The position numbers and the translations under genes were made by a program. The notes beneath the pieces are model-generated. The model searched no databases. It worked only from the letters and a program-made list of their open reading frames with translations, and was not told where the DNA came from. This document shows positions 35,378 through 47,804 of a DNA stretch of 64,000 nt, piece after piece (position 1 is the first letter of the stretch; every line of letters begins with the position of its first letter). The DNA comes from Cryptomeria japonica (lineage: Eukaryota; Streptophyta; Pinopsida; Cupressales; Cupressaceae). Location of the stretch: positions 472,000,573 through 472,064,572 of the forward strand of contig NC_081409.1 in the NCBI RefSeq assembly GCF_030272615.1, written 5' to 3'.

Positions 35378-38300
35378 ATGAAGATTATCTCTTGGAATAT
35401 TAGGGGACTTAATAATCCTCATAAACATGATATCATTAGGAATATGATAAGGGATAGTAAACATGATGTTTTTCTTATTCAAGAGACCAAAATGAGTAGA
35501 GAAAAAGTTGAATATTTGAAGTTTTTCAAAAATGGTAATATCAGTGGTGGTAGTTTGGAAGGTGCTTTAGGAGGCATAGCTACCATTTGGAACCTTAATA
35601 GTGTCAAAGGCCATGTTCTTATTCAGGAAAAAAAATTCTCTTGCATTATATTTGAGCATTTAAAATATGGAACTTCATGGGTCCTCACTAATATTTATGC
35701 TCCCAATACCTTGAAAGCTAGAAATTCCTTCTGGAAAAAACTTATAGAAGTTAGGGATAGCTTCAAAAAACTTAGTTGGCTGGTCATGGGAGACTTTAAT
35801 ACTCCTTTGAGAGAGGAGGAAAAATTTGGAGGAAGCCCCTCTCAGTTGGAAAGTAGGCTGGCCCTAATGGACTTTATTAACACCTAGGCTCTCAACGATG
35901 TGGAGATACAAGGTTGTAATTACACGTGGACTAATAGGATAACTTGCAATGATCTTATCCAAGTTCGCCTTGACATGACTCTCATCTCAGATGACTGGTA
36001 CAGACATTATTTTTGTTCTCTGTCTGCCCACATCCAGGTTGGGTCAAATCAGCTTCCTATTACTTTCATTGCCGACCCTATTAATAGAAGGAGACACTTT
36101 CCTTTCAAATTTTAAAAAATGTGGACTCATCACCCAGATATCACCCGTAATATTCAGAAATGGTGGAGTATCCAAGTTGAGGGAACTGCTATGTACAGAG
36201 TTATAAAGAAACTTAAAAGTGTAAAGGACAATATAAGACTTTGGAATAAATCCAGCTTTGGGAATATCTTTGAGACTAAAGGTAAAGTTCAAGATGACCT
36301 TAAAAAAATATAGGCCCAAATTTAGAAGGATGGTTTCAGTACTGTGTCCATTGCTGATGAAAATGAAACTCTTAAAAAATACCATGAAATCATTGCTAAA
36401 GAGGAAACTATCTGGAAGCAGAGATCAAGATGCATTTGGCTAAAGGAAGGAGATAGGAATACAAGATTTTTTCATATGTCGACTATCAAGCATAAAGCAG
36501 CTAATAAGATAACCAAACTTATTGTGGATAATGGGGAGCTGGTCAAGGAGGAAGAAATAAGGAATGAAGCTAAAAGGTACTTTTCATATCTTCTTAGGAG
36601 GGATCACAGATTGGATGTTGATGCTCAATCTTCTTTCCTTCAAAATGTCCCCTGTCTCATTGATGAATAGATGAATGTCTCCCTTTCTTCCATTCCTTCG
36701 ATCTTGGAAATAAAAAATGTTGTGTTTTCCTTTGATGGTAACAAAGCTTCCAGTCCAGACGGTTTCCCCATGTTCTTTTTCCAAGATTTCTGGGACATAT
36801 TCGGGAAAGATGTCTCCAATGGGGTCAAGGAATTTTTCGGGGCTAGAAGACTTTTGAAAGAAATCAATGGTACTTTCATTGCTCTCATTCTCAAAATCCA
36901 AGGTGCAGAATCTATGGAAAAGTTTAGACCAATCAGTTTATGCAACTCTTTTTATAAGATTATTTCCAAGGTTCTTACCACTAGAATTCTGACTATCCTT
37001 CCTTCTTTGATTAATCACCAGCAAAATGGTTTTGTCCCTGGAAGACAAATTCTCGACTCCATTATAACTGTCCATGAGAATATTCATTCTCTTGTTAGGG
37101 CCAAGAAGTAGGGTCTCATCCTTAAGCTTGATCTCTCCAAGGCCTACGACCGGGTTGACTGGCCTTTTCTTGTGAAGGTTCTTTTGGCTTATGGTTTTTC
37201 CACTAAATGTGTTGACCACTTTAGCCAACTTATTTCTTCAACCTCTTTTGTTGTTCTTGTTAATGGTTCCCCTTCCCCCTTCTTCGAAGCTTCTAGAGGA
37301 CTAAGGCAAGGGGATCCCATTTCCCCTATCCTCTTCATCGTTATGGCGGAATGTTTTGGTAGGTCCATGGAAAATATGGTTATGCAAGGATCTTTTAAGG
37401 GAATCCAACCTTCTTTTGCAGACCTTATTTGCTCCCATCAACAATTTGTGTATGTTACTATTATCATGGGGGAATCAAGTATCTCTGAAGCTAGAACCCT
37501 GAAGAATACTCTTTGTAAGTTTGCCTTAGCTTCTGGTCAGCTCATTAATTGGGTCAAAAGTGAAGTTTTTTTCATCAGTACTCCAGAGAGAAGACAACAA
37601 AGAATCAACAAAATCCTGGAATGTAGGATTGCTGGTCTTCCTACAACCTATCTTGGCCTCCCCATGGGCATTGCACCTCCTGATCCTTTTTGGAGCTCAT
37701 TAGTGGATAAATTTTATAAAAAAATAACTGGTTGGAAAGGAGCCCTTTTGAGTCAAGCTAGAAAGCTTCAACTTCTAAAAGCTTCTCTTCAAAGCATACC
37801 GATCTATTTCCTAAGCCTTTTCAGAATTCTAGTTAAGTATGTTGATGCAATTGAGAAAATTCAAAGAAAATTTCTATGGTCAGGGGTTGAGGACAAGAAA
37901 AGAATGTCTCTTGTGGCTTGGGATTAGGTATGCAGACCGAAAAGTCAAGGAGGTCTGGGCCTGAGAAGAATCCAGACCTTAAATGAAGCTCTCCTGTCCA
38001 AGCAAGTCTGGAGAATGTTCCATTCAGATACTGAATGGTGTAAAATCTAGTGAAGTAAGTACTCTCTTCTGTCCTCTTCTCTTTCTTCTTTTATCAATTC
38101 GAAAATTGGTATTAATGGGTCCCATATATGGAATCATGCCTCTAAGTGCAGAGAAAGCATTGCTAAAGGAGTTATATGGAAAGTTGGAAATGGTAGGAGA
38201 GTTAAATTTTGGGAAGACCCCTGGTTTTTTGATAAACCCTTGACTGATTTCTCTGAATGGGCCCCTTATGCTCCCTCCTGTATTAGCATTTTTGGCACCT

Positions 38301-39591
38301 TAGTTGAAGGGTATTGGACTAGCAATAAATGGCAGAACATTGAAAGTATCCACCCAAGCCTCATAAAGCTCAAGATCCACCTGTCTTTGGTCTGGTTGAA
38401 CAAAGAGGAAGACTCCCTCATTTGGAAATATGAACCCAAAGGTATCATTACTATTTCTTCAATGTATGGTGTTCTCTCCTGCACCCCTCCTGCTAATCCT
38501 TTCTAGACTAAAGCTTGGATTAAGGGTCTGACCCCCATAATCAACTTTTTCTATTGGACTATTCTTCAAAATAAAATTTTGACCCTAGATAACCTCAAGG
38601 GTAGAGGTTTTGCCTTTCCTAATAGATGTTCTCTGTGCCTTAAGGAGGAGAGTCAGTGGACCACCTGGCCATCCACTATTCGTTTTCTGCCTAGGTCTGG
38701 GAAAGATTCTTAAAATTTTTTAGCATTGATTGGGTGTTTCCTAAAACTATCAGTGAGTTATTCTACTCCTGGAATATCCATTGGTCTAACTCCTTTTTGA
38801 GATCTTTGTGGCAGCTATCACTTCCTCACATTCTGTGGGGATTATGGAAAGAAAGAAACAATCGTATCTTCAGGGACACATCCCTCAATCAGGATATTGT
38901 GTTCCAGAAAATACAATGGGGGATTGTGAAGAATATTGGGATCATTGGGGGTCCCTGTTTTTCGACCAACCCCCCAGAATCTAACATTTTAAGTTCCTAG
39001 AATTTGAAGAATGTTGGTAGCTCTGACCCCAAGCAAAACAAAAGACTTGAAGCAAGATGGCAAACTCCCCCTCATGGTTGGTTCAAAGTCAATTTTGATG
39101 GTGTTGCAAAAGGTAATCTGGGCCCTGCGGGTTGTGGAGCTATTCTTAGAGATGATAAAGGTATATGCATGGAAATGATTGTTGTCCCAATAGGGAGTCA
39201 AACAAACCATAAAGCAGAAGCAATCGCAACTCTCCAAGGAATTCTCCTTGCTAAAAGATGGAATTGCCCCTTCATATGGATTGAAGGGGATTCAAACAAC
39301 ATCATTAAATGTCTCAAAGGGACCTCTAAGCCCTCATGGTCTATCAATAATATTATAAAAGCCGCTAGAGACCTCATTAGCACTTTTGAAAAAAGTTACA
39401 TATCTCATATCTACTGTGAAGCCAATGGGTCTGTTGACTAGGTAGCCAACGTCGCGGTCAATAAAGATGAAATGATTACGTGGATGGGAGAACAAGGACT
39501 CCTTGAGGATGTCAAACTAATCATTTTTAAGGACCGATATAGTAGCACTCCAAAGATTTTTTATGGACAAAACAATAATGAAATGGACTAA
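35378..39591 (+). pseudogene. LINE ORF2: endonuclease, reverse transcriptase, RNase H
   Basis: The endonuclease starts MKIISWNIRGLN, with FLIQETK (catalytic Glu) and VMGDFNTPL. RT blocks are SPDGFPMFFFQDFW, FRPISLCNSFYKIISK, QNGFVPGRQI, LDLSKAYDRVDW, RGLRQGDPISPILF. The usual catalytic xxDD reads FVYV at 37446-37457, so both metal-binding Asp are lost. A CxxC zinc region (RCSLCLKEE, about 38628) follows, with a frameshift near 38648. An RNase H (FKVNFDGVAKGN, AEAIATLQG, WIEGDSNNI) occupies 39070-39480. In-frame stops include 35886, 36311, 36323, 36668, 37109, 37925 and 38504; most are TAG. Confidence 0.92.
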
Positions 39592-41459
39592 ATGGAGTGC
39601 TCTGAGTTATTATAATATTGTCAGCACCATTTATTATAATACTCATTCTATCACTTCCCATGCTTTCTGGGTAAATTTGGTAGCTCCAAGAAACTTTCTG
39701 TCTAAAAATCTCTGCAAGTTTCATTTTTCTGCTCTGAACAACGAAAACATGGGAGGAAACAGACGTCGATAAGAACCTAGCAGCTGCAAGGAATGGAAGT
39801 AGAAGGAGGAGGTCTAGAATATTTTGTAGAAGGGTGGGTTTTCTAAATTTATGGAGAGACTCCATGGACAGGGTGGCACGGTCACCAGATTCTTCTGCAA
39901 AAACTGGAGAAAGGGCACTTTGAAGATGGGAGACCAGTCTGTTGTCATAGATGAAGATCTTATCGCCCAAGCTACGGGTCTCTGAAGGGAAGGAAGCAAC
40001 TTCTATAGAGACAAAAAAGTGAGTAAGGAGGCCATTGACAGATATCTTGAAATTGATAAGGAGAAAAAGTGCCCGGTGAAGCTAAGTAAGACTTACTATC
40101 CCCCTAGGGCTTTTCTTAAACCATGGCGGGAGGTCCTCTTTATTATAATGTGTTATATTACATTGGATGGTAGATTTACTAAAGTATACGACTACCATTT
40201 TGTTTTGCTGAATCATTTTAGGCATGATGAGAAGGTTAACTTTCCTTATTTTTTGTTATGCTCTATGAATGCCACCATTAAGACCTATAAAGAGAACCCT
40301 ATGGGGGACACTGCCATGCATCAAGGCTTAATGGTTCTTATTTATGACCATCTCAAGGCTAATTAGATTGCCTGCCCGCAGCCCTCTATTGAGTCTGAGG
40401 AGGATGGGTCGGACTCTGTTTTTTCTGTGGATCAGGGTTTCAACAGTGACCCAAAGAGTGACTCTGAGGAGAGTTTGGATGACTCAGAATTTGAAATTGG
40501 TAAGAGGAGGAAATATATGATAACCAGACCTTCTTCCTCAAAGGGCAAAAAAACTAAAGGCAAAATCCTCCAGATTAGCTCCTCCTCCTCCTCAGAGGTC
40601 TCTGAAGACTCAGAGAAGGAGAAACCCTAGGGTTCTCTGAAAAAGAAAACTAAAGTCCATACTCAGACTAGAAACAAGCATAAGAGAAAGGAGGAGAATG
40701 TGAAGGAGCTAGAGGCTCATAAGCAGGAAAAGATTTCAGAAGCTGAACAAAACCTGGAGAAGGTGACCACTAGAGAGGTTCATATGGTTGATGACACAGC
40801 TACTGTTGGTGACACTCCAAAAAAGAAACATGACAACTCCGGTAAGATTGATCTTCCCCCGAACCCTCCTTCTGAGGGTATGAAAGGTTTTATGGACACC
40901 ATGGAGTGGTTAATAACTAGTTACAAGAAAGCTGTGGATGACAATAAGAAGCTCAACCACATAATTCAGATTCTGGAAACTATCAGCACTGGGGAAGGGA
41001 AGACTATGGCTGATTATATTGAGGATCTAAAAAATACTATTACAAAAGCTGAAAATATAAGAGACTCCTTCAACCCCAGATTTGAGAAAATAGAGAAAGA
41101 CCTGCTGGAGAGGAAAACTGTTGCTGACGCTATGGACCAAACTATATCGGGCACTGTCAGTAAAGTCAACAAAATTGAGGATTGCCTCAAGAGTATTGCA
41201 GAGCAAAGTTTAGATATCCTGAAGGTTTCTGCTGGCAATACTAAAACTCTCATAAGCAAATTGGACGAGGATAAGGATACCCTGGATATTGACCCTGACA
41301 CTGAAGGCACAGGAGATGGTCAAGGACCGAGAACTAGAACCAGAGGTAAAAAGATAGAAAAGAAGCCTAATAAGGACCTGGATGATCTCAAAGTTGTTGC
41401 GGCCACCTATGACTAGTTGGTGAAAAAGGCGAAGGACCTTCTGAAGACTATAACTATGT
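39592..41459 (+). pseudogene. LINE third ORF (unknown protein)
   Basis: One frame from about 39838 to 41459 is open but for single stops at 39982, 40364, 40628 and 41414. The N-terminal globular part (about 170 residues: TRFFCKNWRKGTLKMGD, ALIAQATGL-like, AFLKPWREVLFIIMCYITLDGRFTKVYDYHF) is followed by an acidic Ser-rich linker (40380-40630), a Lys-rich stretch, a likely coiled coil (40880-41250) and a basic tail (TRTRGKKIEKKP). I do not recognise a named family. It lies inside the LINE duplication boundaries, so it moved with the LINE. Confidence 0.6.
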
Positions 41460-41633
41460 AGTGCCTTCCTAGTTTCTTTGTTGTTTCTTTCTTTTGTTGT
41501 CTTTTTGGTTTGCTGGCTTTTTTGCCAGTCATTTTGTAAGTGGTTTATATGCTCTAGACTCTTTGATGACTTATCTTAATTTCCTATGTTAAAGGTTTTG
41601 GGTCCTAAAAACCTATTTTTCTTAATTAATCAT
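41460..41633 (+). other. LINE 3' untranslated region with hairpin
   Basis: T-rich tail region. A stem CTGGC, loop of six T, GCCAG at 41513-41528 resembles 3' hairpins in plant L1-type LINEs, where they help the reverse transcriptase recognise its RNA. The end (TTAATTAATCAT) carries no poly(A). Confidence 0.6.
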
Positions 41634-41646
41634 AACAATTCTTCCA

Positions 41647-42261
41647 ACAATCTTGTTCATTCTTCTTCTAAGGACACCTCTGATATTCCTAAACCATCCT
41701 CAATCAATTTGATACATGTTAATGAAACAGTTCAAGGTGCTTGTCCTTCTCAAAATTCCCCTCGTAAGCATATCTTAGTGGTTCAAGGTGGTTATGCTAA
41801 TGATTCTTTTTGCACTCCTAAGAAACCTATTAGTACTATGCAAGGAGGTTATCCTACTAAGAGCCCTTATGAGTATGCTAAGAAAATTAATGGAGAGAGT
41901 TATCATACGGTCGCTCATATCTACAACATAAGAAACAATAGGCAACCTAGTCCTCCTCCAGTTATCCCAACTTCACTTCCTTCCTCTCAACCTATTCTTC
42001 CACAAGCACCTCGTATATCAATTCTTAGTAAGGAGTATGATCTCATTGAACAACTTAAGGACACTCCAGCTAAGATTTATATTTTGGAATTGGTTCACAC
42101 TTCACTTGCTTATCATGGGATGTTACAAGATGCTTTGAAAAACTTAGATGTCCCACCTGTAGTGGCACCTAATAACATGACTACTTTGATTGATCCTACG
42201 AACAAATCCAAAGCTCAAATTGTATTCAAACAATATGAGTTACCTTCTCTTGAAATCTAAA
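41647..42261 (+). pseudogene. Element C long ORF, second part (linker)
   Basis: Resumes the C ORF after the LINE, in the frame predicted by deleting the LINE and one duplication copy (7142 bp). The sequence holds Pro-rich stretches and a helical segment ISILSKEYDLIEQLKDTPAKIYILELVHTS (cut here to a description), the kind of helix that precedes the protease in Tat-like polyproteins. A TAA at 42258 separates it from the protease. Confidence 0.6.
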
Positions 42262-43655
42262 ATCAATATGATCCTCTTATGATTGTGGTTATTATCCATG
42301 ATAGTGCTATAAGACGAACCCATGTGGACAAGGGATCTAGCCTTAATGTTTGTGGTGTGGACTTATTGGATAAAATTAAAGTAGATCATTCTCTCATCGA
42401 ACCTTCTTCTCTTACTATTCGAGGTTTTGATAATGTGGCTAAACAATGTCTAGGTGTTATAACCTTGCTTGTTAGGGTAAGTCATGTTGTGTTACCTACA
42501 CCTATTCAAGTTATGCTTGGTAATTTGACATATAACCTTCTACTAGGGAGACCTTGGATTCATAGCATGCAAGTTGTCCCCTCAACTTTGCATAGGCAAG
42601 TCAAATTCATTTATAACAATATGACATACACCTTGCTAGCTGTCAAACCTCAAGAAGCATTAAAATTTGGATCTTCTTGTTCAACTACTTCCCATTATTC
42701 TCCCAATCCTTCTAATTCTTCAAATACATCTACTTCTTTTAATGATCTTGTTCCTTCTAGTACTCCCGGTTCTTCTACTCAATTGGAATCTCCTCCCAAG
42801 GATATCTTCTCTCCTGAAGAAGTGCTTGCAAATGATGATTGGGGATCTCTAGACTTTAACCCTACATTTGTAGGAGAATATAGATTATCTTGGAAAGGAT
42901 CTAAGACTGAGAAGGAGAAATCAAAGGAGGAACCTAAAGAGCAACCTACTTTGTTTAAACAACTAAGTAACCACTTTGTGGTTGCTTCTAAATCAAATGA
43001 TCCTTCAATTCCTTCCTCTAATTCATATAGCATTGAGACCTATGAGGCATCACCATCTCTTTCTGATTTGGCATCCCTTTATGGTCCTGATTTTCATATT
43101 TTAGCTAAGAGTGGCTATGATGGCAATGGTTGTGGTGCAAATGAACAAGGAATTAAAGTTCCTTTAGAACATAATACACATGAAGCTTCATTTGGACTTG
43201 GATATAACCCTTCCAAGCCCACCAAAGAATCTAAAAGACCATCTCTCAATGTGAATGCTATATTTAGTAGTGATGATAACCTCACCTCAATTAAATCATC
43301 TTCTACTTCTTTCAAAACTCATCCCCCTCATAAGGAAATCTTAGTGATGAACAAATCTCTTTATGAATCTCCTCAAGAGATTTCTAATCCCCCTTATGAG
43401 ACCTTATCTTCTACTCATTCTAAAATCCCTTCTTCTAGGAATAAGGCTCTAATGAATTATACTTATCCCTCTCCTAGTATTTCTTATGTGCAAGAGAAGT
43501 ATGACTTAGTGGCCTATTCTTCTCCTATAAACTTCTCTCTTTTTAAAGAATTTTTAACATTCGTCTTCTTATACGTGTTTCTAATCTCACTTATAGTAGA
43601 GCATTTAACATGTCATATTCAAATACCTCATTCAATATATCATGTCTTTAAATAA
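42262..43655 (+). pseudogene. Element C retropepsin-like ORF
   Basis: Open for 458 codons (42279-43655), the longest ORF in the window. Residues 5-30 give VIIHDSAIRRTHVDKGSSLNV, where Asp-Lys-Gly stands for the Asp-Thr/Ser-Gly active site. The second hallmark YNLLLGRPWIHSMQVVPSTLH lies at residues 87-107. The middle is Ser/Pro-rich. A GCGANEQGI and FGLGYNPS stretch (residues 285-308) recalls a G-patch. Residues 418-440 form a hydrophobic segment (FLTFVFLYVFLISLIV) that could span a membrane. The changed active site argues against protease activity. Confidence 0.65.
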
Positions 43656-45048
43656 CATTAATGGCTATTATGTTGCTCATCATTATGTGACATTGGTAGC
43701 TCACTTACTGGGGGTTCATTGTCATTCACGATGGTACAATTTCATGTGCAATCATACTTTTGGAAGTAACATAATAGCCTATTTCTATCCCATCTCTTCT
43801 CCCTATATATATAGGGGGCAAGAGTGATTTCAAACATCTCTCCTTCTTAAGACTAAAATTTCTCCTTTGTGAAGTAGTGTCTTCTATAAGGATTTCTTAT
43901 TGATTGTAGAGGTGTACTCATACTTTAATTCCTTCTCTCATATCGGAACAAGCATCCCTAATGGGTATCTTATGTACATATCCTTAATTGAGACCTCCTC
44001 CTTGGTGTTGGAAGTCTTTGATCATTCATCAAGTTCTTTTCTTTATTGAGTGATATCTTTTATAATAAACCCTTCTACTTTGTGCACATGCATATCCTTG
44101 ATGAGAATCTCTTGCCTTATTTTAGAAGAGTGTTGTTATAAATAATCTCTCTTTGATGTTATCTCAATCCTCTGCTTTTTTGAAAACTCTTGCATTCATT
44201 CGTTATAGAAGATGTTGTATTTGTATAAGGCAACTCCTCTTGAAGGTAGATGTATTTTGAACAAAGATCTCTTCTCCTCCAAGGATCTCCTGTACAATTA
44301 TATAGCAAGATATATCTTTTCAACTAGCTTATCCTTGCTTGGATTTATGACATTGTTGCATGATGGATATCTTCTTGGTGTCAAAGGTAGGTATCCTTTT
44401 TCTACTTGCACACATATGCACGAGGTTGAGTGGAACTAACAATGTCTTCACTCTCCTCCCTTACATGGATCACCCAGATAGACTCGGGGGGCTAGTTTTC
44501 CATGTCCTTCTCTCCATGGATCACCTAGTTTTAGGGGCGACATGTCCATGATTCCTTTTCTCTTCTCATGGATCACCAAAGTGCATATTCATGCTTTCTA
44601 TCTCTTCTTCCTTCTCTTTGCATTTGTCTCCATTTAAATCTTTCATCTTGTGTTAGAGAGCTCTCAAATCCTCACACTCTTTGTTGTGTTTCTTACCAAA
44701 TGATTCTCCATTAATTTTTGATATTATATCAAATCTTCTTGTGAGCATTTGTCATCAATCTTCTTTCACAATTCAATTTGGTAAACATGATACCCTGTTT
44801 CAACTCACTAAAGTTAGCAAGCCGAAATAGGGGGGGCATATAGCTAGCCTTGAATTTTCATCACCTTCCTTAGTAAGAATTCAGGTGATTTTGTGATTTT
44901 ATCTAACATGTGTTTTTGCAGGGTGCGGATCCTAACTGAGTACTGCAGATACCGCTTGGGGCTTCATCTGATAACTTTTGGATATATCCTTTTTCATGAA
45001 TCTTTACTTTTCTTTACTTTAGCTTGCATATGCACGTAATGTCATATG
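43656..45048 (+). other. 3' non-coding region of element C
   Basis: T-rich, with no recognisable gene. Short ORFs (43642-43827, 44212-44439, 44360-44551) have no known domain. It contains repeated CATGGATCACC phrases (44465, 44515, 44568). Confidence 0.5.
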
Positions 45049-45069
45049 ACCGCTAAAGTAGGGGCTAAA
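45049..45069 (+). other. Polypurine tract of element C
   Basis: CTAAAGTAGGGGCTAAA directly before the 3' LTR start TGTAGTGTCG at 45070; it resembles the tract of element B. Confidence 0.7.
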
Positions 45070-46289
45070 TGTAGTGTCGTAAATTGTGCACCCTTGCTAG
45101 GGTGGTACAATTTCATACTTAGGTTAGCACCCGCCTTAGTGTGTCTTGCATCTTGCATTTCTAATTCCCCTTTAGGCATTTAATTAATTAATTTAATTAA
45201 ATATAGTCCTATTTCATCACTTCATACATCATAAAATTGGGCCCTTTACCCTAAGTGTGCCCCTTTTTTATTTTACTCCTCCAATAAATCATTTAATCAT
45301 AAACCCTAATTATGTCCTATTTCTACCTTTAAGGCCCGATTTCGCATATCAAAACACCTCAAAATTAGCTGTAACTTTGGGATTCGCTCTAATATCATCA
45401 AATCTAACGACCTTGAAAAATTTGGTGAAAAGTTGGTCGGACCGTGGCGGGAATGCACATGGTCCTCGACTTTTTTCCTGAAATTTTGGGAGCATAATCC
45501 TATGATATTATAATACTTAACCCCAAAAGATTAGCAGGAAATTCAATTCCTAGGTTGACCTAAAGGCAGAATTAAGTCAAAATTAAGATCTAGGGTTTCA
45601 TACATAAGAGCTCTCTTTCTTCATTTGAAGGGAACTAAGAACTATCTATCTATCGGATCTAAGAATCTAAGAGCAGGTTTTTGGAGCACAAGAAGCCTTC
45701 TATGTAGTGAAAGAGAAGCCTATGTGGAGTCTTCAACATTCAACAACATTTCATCAAGCATTCATCATCAATTAGGAGCCTTGAAGACATTGAAGTATAA
45801 TAGGAGATCTAGTGGCAATATCTTTCCCTAGGGGATTGGTATGATTTCATGTTATTTTCATGTCTTTGTATGAGATTCTTTACATCAATTTGCATATTTA
45901 CATTCATGTTTTAGATCATTTAGCATATTTGGTTTGAAGCATTGTCATTTACATTCACATTTACATTTAGGGTTTACTCTCATGCGTAGGGTAGCTCTAG
46001 TTTCTTTCATTTTAGGATCTTGCATCCACACAAGGTTCTAGCACACACATTTTCAGTACATTATCGGTTATTTGTGGAGGTGGAAATCACCAGCACAGGG
46101 GTTTGACTGAGGCAAAACCCTATATAGCCACCCAAACCTTCCCTTTTTAGTTATAGGTATAGAAACATGCATCCAGAGGCAGTTTCAGATCTGGAAAAGG
46201 CATCAGAACCACTCAGAAGTCTCAGAAGTGCAAAAATATATCAAGGACAGGGGCGTGGTGCCCTGGTCCTTCCCAGGACATGGGCATGG
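45070..46289 (+). repeat. 3' LTR of element C, first part
   Basis: Follows the 5' LTR from TGTAGTGTCGTAAATTG, including module core 45444-45460 and GC motif 46245-46269. It is cut at 46289 by element D and continues at 53892. Confidence 0.9.
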
Positions 46290-47789
46290 TGATAGTTCTA
46301 ATACTAATTGTTAAGTACAGATGCCAAGCTAACAAGATGAGAGGGGGGGGTGAATAATACAAACTTAATCTTCCATAAAATCAATAGATTCAACCTCAGT
46401 AGCTTAAACAGATATATGTAATCAAAACTATAAAACATGCAACCTTAAGAACACATAATCATAACAACACTCATAACACCAGATTTAATGTGGAAACCCA
46501 AATAGGGAAAAACCACTGTGGGATTTTGGACCCACTAAGAAATATACTCTTCTAGAGTATGCTCGGTTAAAAGCAAATCCTATTAAAGATTACAAACACA
46601 TTGCTAGATGTGACCTGGTTAAGGGATTTCCCTCAAATCTGTTAGGATCTTCACCTTGTTAGAGGTGACCTTGTTAAAGGGTTTCAAACACTCAATCAGA
46701 ATGTCACCTTGCTAGAGGGTTTTACAAATAAGACTGTTAAGTCCACTCGGTTAAGAGATTTTTTGTCACTTCACAAAATAACAGTAATAAAAATATATCT
46801 GCAACTTTGCATCTAAAATGCTAAAGCAGATTCTTATTTGCTCAATACAATCTAGTCATAGGACTTATCTTGTTCCTCTGTTGGGCTCTATACTCTGTTA
46901 ATCAAACAAGTCTTCAAGCTTTTGTGCTCGGTAATCACTATGTAGCATCCCTGTGCTTACACTTGCTCGCATACATTGTTTATCAACAGATCCTTATTTA
47001 TAAACAATTTGCTAACCGCTTAATCTCCTTGATCACATATCCCATGATCAATCATAGCCATCAAATCTTCAAACTTGACCAGGTTCAATGTATCCTTCGA
47101 TCTGAAAACATTTTACCTCGCCTTGGAACTTGTATACCTTTCTTGGAACTTGTGCTAAGGTATTGCAGTTCAATCTGAGCTGTAGATCTTTCTACTGATC
47201 TTCCATTGCCATAGATTCTTTAACAAACTTCATGCACGACATACCAATCATTTATTCAATTCCATCTCATCAGCTTCCTTCATTAAATATCGCTTTTAAT
47301 CATTTAATGCATTCTATTATAGCTCGGTTGCAACTCGGTAAATACTGAACTTCACTCGGTAGACATTCCGCCTTCATTAACCGATAGCGATAACCTTAGG
47401 GTTTACCGACTAGGTTCCATTCTCGGTAACATAGTATAGTATTAACCTTACTATCAGCAACATATGTAGGATATCAAAACAATCTAAGCATCATGATCTC
47501 ATCATTGTCTAACTCAGTAATAGTTGCCCATTGAATAATTTATTTCTCCCCTTATTCATCACAATCTTTCTGTGTCTTTTACCGATATCTTTATACTCAT
47601 CAAATCATACTTCTTAAGATATGGCAACATCATACTGAATTAGAAAATCAATTTCTTGACATCAATGACAAAATAATAATATTAAGACAGTAAACATCCC
47701 TAATCAGTTATATCCATAATCATCAACAACCTTCTCAATATCCTTATTAAAATGCCAACAATCTCTCCTTGTCTGTTATAATGCCAACA
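46290..47789 (-). repeat. 3' LTR of element D
   Basis: On the minus strand it begins TGTTGGCATTATAACAGAC at 47789 and ends AACTATCA at 46290. 1500 bp. TATAAATA at 46995-47002 (minus). Dense in CTCGGT and ACCGA words. Confidence 0.92.
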
Positions 47790-47804
47790 ATCTTCCCCTT
47801 TGGC
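47790..47804 (-). other. Polypurine tract of element D
   Basis: Minus strand CCAAAGGGGAAGAT directly before the 3' LTR, a typical copia plus-strand primer site. Confidence 0.8.

Larger units (their letters stand above)
34505..41633 (+). mobile_element. L1-like LINE, 5' truncated
   Basis: 7.1 kb bounded by the 13-bp duplication. Order: C-terminal part of ORF1 with zinc knuckle, ORF2 (endonuclease, reverse transcriptase, zinc-binding region, RNase H), then a third ORF and a 3' untranslated region with a hairpin. The 5' end starts within ORF1, as expected for incomplete reverse transcription. No poly(A) tail is visible before the right duplication, which is unusual for L1 types. Stops make all ORFs non-functional. 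Confidence 0.9.

Noticed and set aside
39527-39970. 147-codon minus-strand ORF
   Set aside because: Lies opposite the end of LINE ORF2 and the start of the third ORF; no domain recognised.
43642-43827. Possible small membrane protein behind the C ORF
   Set aside because: Overlaps the end of the C ORF in another frame and has no start context or known relatives.
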